From Chloroflexota bacterium (GTDB taxonomy: Bacteria > Chloroflexota > Limnocylindria > Limnocylindrales > CSP1-4): a DNA stretch of 6,273 bases. The notes under the pieces are model-generated. The model saw only the letters and a program-made list of their open reading frames with translations. It had not been told where the DNA came from and did not search any database. Shown one piece after another: positions 5,847 through 6,273 of this stretch (positions are counted from its first letter, which is position 1; every line of letters starts with the position of its first letter). The translations under genes and the position numbers were made by a program. The stretch covers positions 1-6,273 of the forward strand of contig JAKAHL010000126.1 in the NCBI GenBank assembly GCA_021815005.1, in the 5' to 3' direction.

Positions 5847-6273
5847 TCAGCCGCCGAAGAGCGCCTGCACCTCGCGCAGCGCCGCCACCAGCGCGTCGAT
5901 GTCCGCGGTGGTGTTGAACACGCCGAACGACGCCCGGGCGGTGGCCGACAGGTCGAGCCGCTCGTGCAGCGGCATCGTGCAGTGGTGGCCGGCGCGGATG
6001 GCGACGCCGAAACGGTCCAGCACCTGCGCCACGTCGTGCGGATGGACGCCCGGGACGTTGAACGAGACCACGCCACCCCGCTGCTCCGCGGACGGCCCGT
6101 ACAGCTCGATCCCCGGCACCTCGCGCGGGAGGACGTCCAGCGCGTACGCGACAAGCTCCTGCTCGTGGGCCCGGATGGCGTCCATGCCCAAGTCGCGCAG
6201 GTAGTCCGCCGCCGCCCCCAGGCCGATGGCCGCCGAGATGTCCGGCGTGCCCGCCTCGAACTCCTCGGGCATG
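5847..6273 (-). CDS. sufS: Cysteine desulfurase, SufS type, C-terminal part
   Basis: PLP-dependent class V aminotransferase fold enzyme that removes sulfur from cysteine to give alanine and an enzyme persulfide, feeding Fe-S cluster assembly in the cytoplasm. About 142 of the usual ~410 residues are visible; the 5' part lies beyond the right edge, and the Met at 6272 is internal. The visible part starts at FEAGTPDIS, the conserved stretch following the PLP-lysine half. It contains RGGVVSF (65-71 counted from that Met) and HPHDVAQ. The RAGHHCTMPL motif (93-102) holds the catalytic Cys98, in the short group II active-site loop of SufS/CsdA rather than the longer IscS/NifS loop. TARASFGVFN (111-120) supplies the substrate-carboxylate Arg113. 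The frame runs intact to TGA and ends FGG, as in relatives. SufS is preferred over CsdA, but the neighbours that would decide (sufB, C, D, U) are outside the window. Confidence 0.9.
   Translation of the reverse strand, partial: MPEEFEAGTPDISAAIGLGAAADYLRDLGMDAIRAHEQELVAYALDVLPREVPGIELYGPSAEQRGGVVSFNVPGVHPHDVAQVLDRFGVAIRAGHHCTMPLHERLDLSATARASFGVFNTTADIDALVAALREVQALFGG

Noticed and set aside
5707..6204. 165-codon open frame on the plus strand
   Set aside because: Its second half is antisense to the cysteine desulfurase and its first half lies in the inverted-repeat gap; no motif or ribosome site.

Overview
The window is very GC-rich with strong G/C preference at third codon positions and one likely GTG start. 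This suggests a high-GC bacterium such as an Actinomycetota or Chloroflexota lineage. No marker gene here settles the taxonomy, so that placement is an inference.

Layout. Positions 1-3803 form a rightward block: the 3' part of an ABC-importer permease, its ATPase (coupled through a TGATG overlap), a 94-nt gap, an FAD-dependent oxidoreductase, and a small membrane-anchored protein that follows after only 19 nt. Positions 3804-4214 are a non-coding gap between convergent genes. It holds a 20-bp direct repeat, a degenerate GC-rich tandem array, a sequence motif that recurs later, and a G-run cluster able to form a G-quadruplex. Positions 4215-5495 (minus strand) encode a second FAD-dependent oxidoreductase, distantly related to the first. 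Positions 5496-5846 are a second non-coding gap, with a strong hairpin and a long, imperfect, widely spaced inverted repeat. Positions 5847-6273 (minus strand) are the C-terminal part of a SufS-type cysteine desulfurase that continues off the right edge.

How the genes may work together. The importer belongs to the polyamine/iron/phosphonate-like class (PotC-type permease, PotA-type ATPase with TOBE domain), in which a binding protein normally captures a small solute. The oxidoreductase behind it on the same strand suggests an uptake-and-oxidise module, but the substrate cannot be read from the sequence. A second oxidoreductase of the same fold lies about 0.9 kb away in the opposite orientation. 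The cysteine desulfurase looks like unrelated housekeeping sulfur metabolism.

The genes are recognisable families. I see no clear new defence or mobile system. The parts least explained by known genes are the two non-coding gaps, especially the 32/34-nt inverted repeat pair spanning 5605-5817, and the pairing of two related oxidoreductases next to an importer of unknown substrate.
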